64,000 nt of DNA, from assembly GCA_027943335.1 (NCBI GenBank), contig BSBK01002093.1, forward strand, positions 620,001 through 684,000. The letters are read 5' to 3'. A model generated the notes under the pieces. That model was not told where the DNA came from. It did no database searches and worked only from the letters and a program-made list of their open reading frames with translations. The DNA is from Chamaecyparis obtusa (lineage: Eukaryota; Streptophyta; Pinopsida; Cupressales; Cupressaceae). Position 1 is the stretch's first letter, and every line of letters begins with the position of its first letter. A program made the position numbers and the translations under genes. This document shows, piece by piece, positions 59,807 through 64,000 of this stretch.

Positions 59807-61549
59807 ATGACTTTTGAATCCCATGGCAACATAAACAGTCAAGAGATGGATCCTGACATCAACAGGTGGTTGTACAAAGATCCCCCACCACCTGACACTC
59901 AACTTCTTGGCTATTTCAAAGATAAATATCTAAAACAACATATGTATACCACTGAACAATGGAACTATCAAGGTGGTGGTCTAGGACCACAAGAAGGTGG
60001 CAGCCAATACCCCATCATAGCATCAAAGAATCATGAGCATCAAGGTCTTGGCTTTAATACCCCTCGCCTGCATATACAAGGGCCCAATACCGCAACTAGG
60101 GGCACCAACATGACTAGTGTTCCCCTCTTGAATAGCCAGGACAACCTTATAGAAATCGAAGACATTCCTGAAGAGAAAGAAATCAGATCCTATGATGACA
60201 TCTTGGATGATGATACCCTCCTGGGGACTTTTGTCCTCCAACAACTTGCCATCAATCTCATAGAACTTCCCCTCATTCACCCTCAACTCATAGATTGGGA
60301 CCAACCAAGCATTGCACACATCGATGAGTTCCAAAGCACGGAAGCACTCCTAGAGTTCATGGGGGCATCAGGCCCACAATCAGTTCACAATTCAGAGTCA
60401 ACTCACATCTATAAGCTTGACCCAGAAGGATACTTTGGGGAGGAGGCAAGCTTTAGCTGCAAAAGTGAAATAGGAAAAGTAAAACATGAGTCCTTATGTG
60501 AAAACCCTTCTGGGGCACATTCTAATTCCAAAATAGTAAAAATAAAGAGCGTATCTTCTAGTGAAAACTTGGCAATTCAAGCGCTAGAAGATGAAGACTT
60601 GCCTCTTCCTCCCATCCAGGATTACAGACCTGAGCAGTCACCTATCATCATAGAAGAAACCAAGCCAGTCAACTTGGGTACAGAGGAATGTTCGAGGATC
60701 ACCTACATTGCAGCCAACATGACAGAAGGTGAAGAAATGGCTTTCACTGCGCTACTTCAAGAAGCTACTAGGAACTTTGCATGGTCATACGCACACATGC
60801 CTGGACTTGATCCTAAACTTTTTGTTCGTCATCTAGCTGTGGACCCCAATGTTAAGCCAGTAAAGCAGAAGCTACACAAAATGCATCCCAAAGTAGCTGT
60901 ATTGGTAAAATCAGAAATAGAAAAGCTCCTAGATGCAAAGATTATCAGAGCTATAGATTACTCAGATTGGATCTCCAACATGGTACCTATCACAAAGCCT
61001 TCAGGTGACATCAGAATATGCACAAATTTTAGGGACCTGAACAAGGCATGTCCTAAAGATGATTTCCCACTACCAAATATAGACATGATTGTAGATCTTA
61101 CAACAGGCCATGAAATGTTGTCACTAATGGATGGCTTCTCTGGATACAATCAGATTCATATAGTAGCAGAAGACCAACACAAAATAGCATTCACCACTCC
61201 ATGGGGTACTTTTTGCTATAACATGATGCCCTTTGGTCTAAAGAATGCAGGAGCCACATATCAGAGAGCGATGATAGCAATCTTCCATGACATGATCCAC
61301 AAGATCCTAGAGGACTATGTGGATGATATTCTTGCAAAATCAAAGACACGCCATGAACACCTTGACATTCTTGAGAGTGTGTTTGATCGCCTGCAGCACT
61401 ATGGGTTAAAGCTCAATCCAAAGAAATGTGTCTTTGGTGTTACATCTAGAAAGCTTCTAGGTTTCATAGTATCACGACGAGGCATAGAGATCGACCCCAA
61501 GAAGGTCAAAGAAATAACAGAAATGCCTCCACCAAGAACACTCAAATAG
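59807..61549 (+). pseudogene. Reverse transcriptase region of the Tat-type element
   Basis: A 580-residue open stretch. The N-terminal 300 residues are a linker without known domain. The reverse transcriptase then runs through: IEKLLDAKIIRAIDYSDW; NMVPITKPSGDIRICTNFRD; LNKACPKDDFPLPNID; LMDGFSGYNQI; IAFTTPWGTFCYNMMPFGLK; NAGATYQRAM; the catalytic LEDYVDDILAKS (YVDD at about residues 504-507); and GLKLNPKKCVFGV..KLLGFIVSRRGIEIDP. All polymerase motifs, including both active-site Asp residues, are present. It ends at a TAG (61547) where the family has Gln (LKQLRSLQGKL..), so the frame originally continued into RNase H. Confidence 0.93.
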
Positions 61550-62191
61550 CTCAGAAGCCTACAAGGAAAGCTTCAATCAGTGCATCGGTTCATTTCTCAA
61601 CTAGCAGACAAGTGCCAACCTTTTACGCATCTCTTATGCAAAGACACAAGCTTCAAATGGGATCCCATATGTCAGAGAAGCTTTGATAAACTCAAGGAGT
61701 ATCTAGCCAACTCTCCAATCCTAGTACCACCAGTTCCAGGATGCCCTCTCATACTCTACATCTCGACAACCACTACAACACTGGGGGCACTCTTAGCTCA
61801 ACATGATGATGAAAACAAAGAGAGAGCCATCTACTACATCAGTCGAACTCTTGTCAGCTATGAGCTTAATTACTCACCCATGGAAAAAGCATGCCTCACA
61901 GTGGTCTTTGCCACTCAAAAGCTTAGACACTACATGCTCAGTCACACAATCAGGCTCATTTCAAAAGTAGATCCCCTCAAATATCTACTATCAAGGACAA
62001 CTCTCACAGGCCGTATGGCAAAACGGGTCATGTTACTCAGTGAGTTTGACCTCCAGTACATAGATCGGAAAGCAATCAAGGGGCAAGTCATTGCCGATCA
62101 GCTAGCAGAGGCACCACTGGTAGATGCTTATCCACTAATCATGGAATTCCCTAATGAACACTTATGTATGATCGAAGAGCAACCCATGTGA
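61550..62191 (+). pseudogene. First (gypsy) RNase H region, degenerate
   Basis: Continues the reverse transcriptase frame after one TAG. It shows the connection text (LQSVHRFISQLADKCQPF), FDKLKEYLANSPILVPPVPG, YISTTTTTLGALLAQ, RAIYYISRTLVSYELNYSPM and LSEFDLQYIDRKAIKGQV. The first catalytic Asp of gypsy RNase H, expected in the YISxTD segment, is replaced in this copy. Degeneration of this first RNase H is a known feature of the Tat lineage, where the second domain takes over. Ends at a TGA (62189) where Trp is expected. Confidence 0.85.
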
Positions 62192-62545
62192 AAACTATAC
62201 TTTGATGGCTCCTACACATCACATGGATCAGGGGCAGGAATCCTATTCGTCACACCTCAAAGTGGCTACATTCCAAAATCATTCAAGTTAGGATTCTCAT
62301 GTACCAACAACATTGCAGAATATGAGGCACTCATCTCAAGTCTCAAAACAGCCATTCAGTGGAATGTCACAGAACTGCAAGTGTTTGGAGATTCACAACT
62401 GATTATCAAACAAGTCCTTGATGAATATCAAACAAAGGATGACAAACTGCTACCCTACAAAGAACTAGTGGACAGATTGAAAGAGCATTTCTTGAATCTA
62501 CAATTCACGTAGATACCTAGACTTCAGAACAAAGCAGTAGACACA
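62192..62545 (+). pseudogene. Second, archaeal-type RNase H (Tat-lineage marker)
   Basis: In frame after the TGA: KLYFDGSYTSHGSGAGILFV with the first catalytic Asp, CTNNIAEYEALISSLKTA with the catalytic Glu, and LQVFGDSQLIIKQVLDEY with the next catalytic Asp. This xFDGSxxxxGxGAG..TNNxAEYEAL..GDSxLv pattern is that of the archaeal/plant-type RNase H acquired by Tat elements. One TAG at 62510 interrupts the end. Confidence 0.88.
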
Positions 62546-63940
62546 ATGGCAACTATTGGATCTTTGTTAGAAATCCCTCACGATGCATCACAATATGAAT
62601 TCCTAGTCGAGCAACTACATACACCAGCTTATGAGAATGCCGATACAGAAATGGTGTGTGTATTGGTTGGTCCTCAGTCCCCATGGTACCACGACATCCA
62701 TGCATATCTAAAGAATGGTATCATATCTCCCCATCTCACCAATAACCAACGCCAAAACCTTATTTGCAGAGCTTCCCACTACACTCTTGTAGCCAACACC
62801 CTTTATCATCGAGGGTATCACAATATCCTCTCTAGGTGTTTAGATTCAAATGAGGTTGTCCTGGCTTTACAAGAGGTCCACGCTGGAATTTGTGGTGCCC
62901 ACACGAGTGGCATGGTTCTAGCTAAGCAGTTGCTTCAAGTTGGGTATTATTGGCCAACCATGGAACATGATGCTTGTGAGTTTGTCAGAAAATGTTTACC
63001 ATGTCAGCAGCATGCAAATTTGATTCATGCACCAGCACAAGACTTGCAGCCCATTGCACCACCTTGGCCATTTTCATGTTGGGGCTTTGACCTTGTCGGC
63101 TTAATCACTCCCCTTTCCTCGGATGGACACAAGTACATAATAACTTCCATAAAGTACTTCACCAAATGGGTTGAAGTGATTCCACTCACCCTAACTACTG
63201 GTATCCAAATATCTAAGTTCATCCTTTACCACATCATTTGTCGCTTTGGCATACCATCTACCATCTTCACATACCATGGCACACCTTTTGAAAACTAGCA
63301 TGTGGATGATCTGTGTGCCAAACTCCACATCCATCACCGTTTCTCTAGTCCATATTTCCCTCAAGGAAATGGCCAGGCTGAGGCAACCAACAAAACTATC
63401 TTGAAAATCCTCGAGAAGGTTGTCAATGATTCTGGTCGTGACTGGCACCTCCAAATCAATCCCACCCTTTGGGCCTACTGTACTTCTTATCGTACTCCCA
63501 TAGGCACCACCCCATATTCCCTTGTATATGGTGTTGAAGTCATTCTATCGATCGAGGTCGAGCTCCCATCATTGCGAGTCTCCATGAAGAACTACACCAT
63601 TGATGAAGACTATCGTGTGGCCCATCTCACACAGTTAGACCTGTTAGATGAAAAAAGACAGCAAGCATATGATCACCTGGTTGCATACCAAAATCGACTC
63701 AAAAGGAGTTATAACAAGAAGGTTCATCCTAGATAGTTCTAGGTTGGTGACATGGTCCTTAAAGAAAATCAGAAAGTCCAAGCAAATCGAGAAAATAAAG
63801 GCAAGTTTGAGCCTACTTGGCTGGGCCCCTATGTTGTCACAGCATGCTTTGGCTCTAGCGCCTATCAACTATCTACACTAGAAGGTGAGTCTTTGAATGA
63901 TCCCATCAACATCATACATCTGAAGAGATTCTATGCCTGA
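62546..63940 (+). pseudogene. Integrase of the Tat-type element, catalytic Asp lost
   Basis: The HHCC zinc-binding text is present: VHAGICGAHTSGMVLAKQLL and FVRKCLPCQQHANL. The core begins CWGFDLVGLITPLSSDGHKY (first catalytic Asp). The second catalytic site, normally TDNGTPF, reads TYHGTPFEN, so the Asp and Asn are both changed. The third is FPQGNGQAEATNKTIL with its Glu. Stops at 63296, 63734 and 63740 (all TAG) stand at expected Gln. The C-terminal text RRSYNKKVHPR..VGDMVLKEN and GPYVVTACFGSSAYQLSTLE is the usual Gypsy integrase end, finishing IIHLKRFYA at 63937. No chromodomain is seen. Confidence 0.9.
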
Positions 63941-64000
63941 ACCAGATCCTACATATTCATAAAATCAAAAAAATAAAAATAAAAAATCAAAGAAAAAGAA
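63941..64000 (+). other. A-rich sequence after integrase
   Basis: AAAATCAAAAAAATAAAAAT and similar A-rich DNA; the polypurine tract and 3' LTR should follow beyond the window. Nothing else is seen. Confidence 0.5.

Larger units (their letters stand above)
51702..64000 (+). mobile_element. Ty3/Gypsy retrotransposon of the Tat/Ogre type, 3' end outside the window
   Basis: A plus-strand element with, in order, a long 5' LTR (51702 to about 54092), a primer-binding-like site, a leader, gag (55663 to about 58900), protease (about 58907-59600), reverse transcriptase (to 61549), a degenerate RNase H (to 62191), a second archaeal-type RNase H (62192 to about 62545) and integrase (to about 63937). 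The second RNase H after the normal one is the hallmark of the Tat lineage (Tat, Ogre, Retand). The copy is dead because of stops and frameshifts but retains the complete domain order. The 3' LTR lies beyond 64000. Confidence 0.9.

Noticed and set aside
59807..63940. A functional retroelement polyprotein
   Set aside because: Stops between nearly all domains, two gag frameshifts and loss of an integrase catalytic Asp make this copy inactive.

Overview
The window looks like nuclear DNA from a large-genome seed plant, most likely a gymnosperm (conifer-like). The reasons are a plant-type mitochondrial calcium uniporter (MCU) gene split by an intron of about 23.6 kb, AT-rich intergenic DNA, and dense, nested, decayed LTR retrotransposons with 5-bp target duplications. 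No bacterial-style genes, rRNA or tRNA genes were seen. The species is not identified.

Host gene (minus strand, 1151-25648). Exon 1 (25202-25648) encodes the mitochondrial presequence and N-terminal domain. Exon 2 (1151-1603) encodes the coiled coil, two membrane segments and the WDxxEP selectivity filter. A clean GT..AG phase-0 junction gives a 299-residue protein. The intron holds: an outer gag-bearing LTR element (about 2.3-12.7 kb); a second LTR element nested in its gag (5097-11831, target duplication TATTC); a Gypsy integrase/chromodomain remnant (13.2-14.6 kb); an unrecognised decayed ORF (16.3-17.6 kb); a T-rich domain; and two minisatellites just inside the 5' splice site.

The nested element is the most unusual object. 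It has no recognisable polymerase. It carries one long decayed frame joining a PDS5-like (cohesin cofactor) segment, a CCHC-type zinc knuckle and a charged helical region. All eleven stops I read in that frame are TAG. Its 5' LTR carries a 112-bp insertion with a hammerhead-ribozyme core of the minimal type known from Penelope-like retroelements.

Intergenic region (25.7-51.7 kb). A complete LTR element at 28078-36803 (target duplication ACATT) has LTRs of about 2.65 kb around a 2.4-kb interior with no recognisable coding; one LTR contains a 1000-bp solo LTR. A Harbinger/Tourist-like MITE (38949-39990, TAA duplication) has been filled by about 790 bp of TG/TA microsatellite. Further along are a two-level repeat of 36-bp arrays, a long (TA)n tract, a 1.68-kb near-perfect palindrome whose arms look like LTRs, and a degenerate telomere-like tract.

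Right end (51702-64000, plus strand). A Ty3/Gypsy element of the Tat/Ogre type runs off the window. It has a long 5' LTR with an internal 21/42-bp array, a primer-binding-like site, Q/P-rich gag, protease, reverse transcriptase, degenerate RNase H, a second archaeal-type RNase H, and integrase. It is dead: it has two frameshifts, about nineteen stops (mostly TAG where glutamine is expected), and an integrase catalytic Asp replaced. No functional protein-coding gene other than MCU was recognised.
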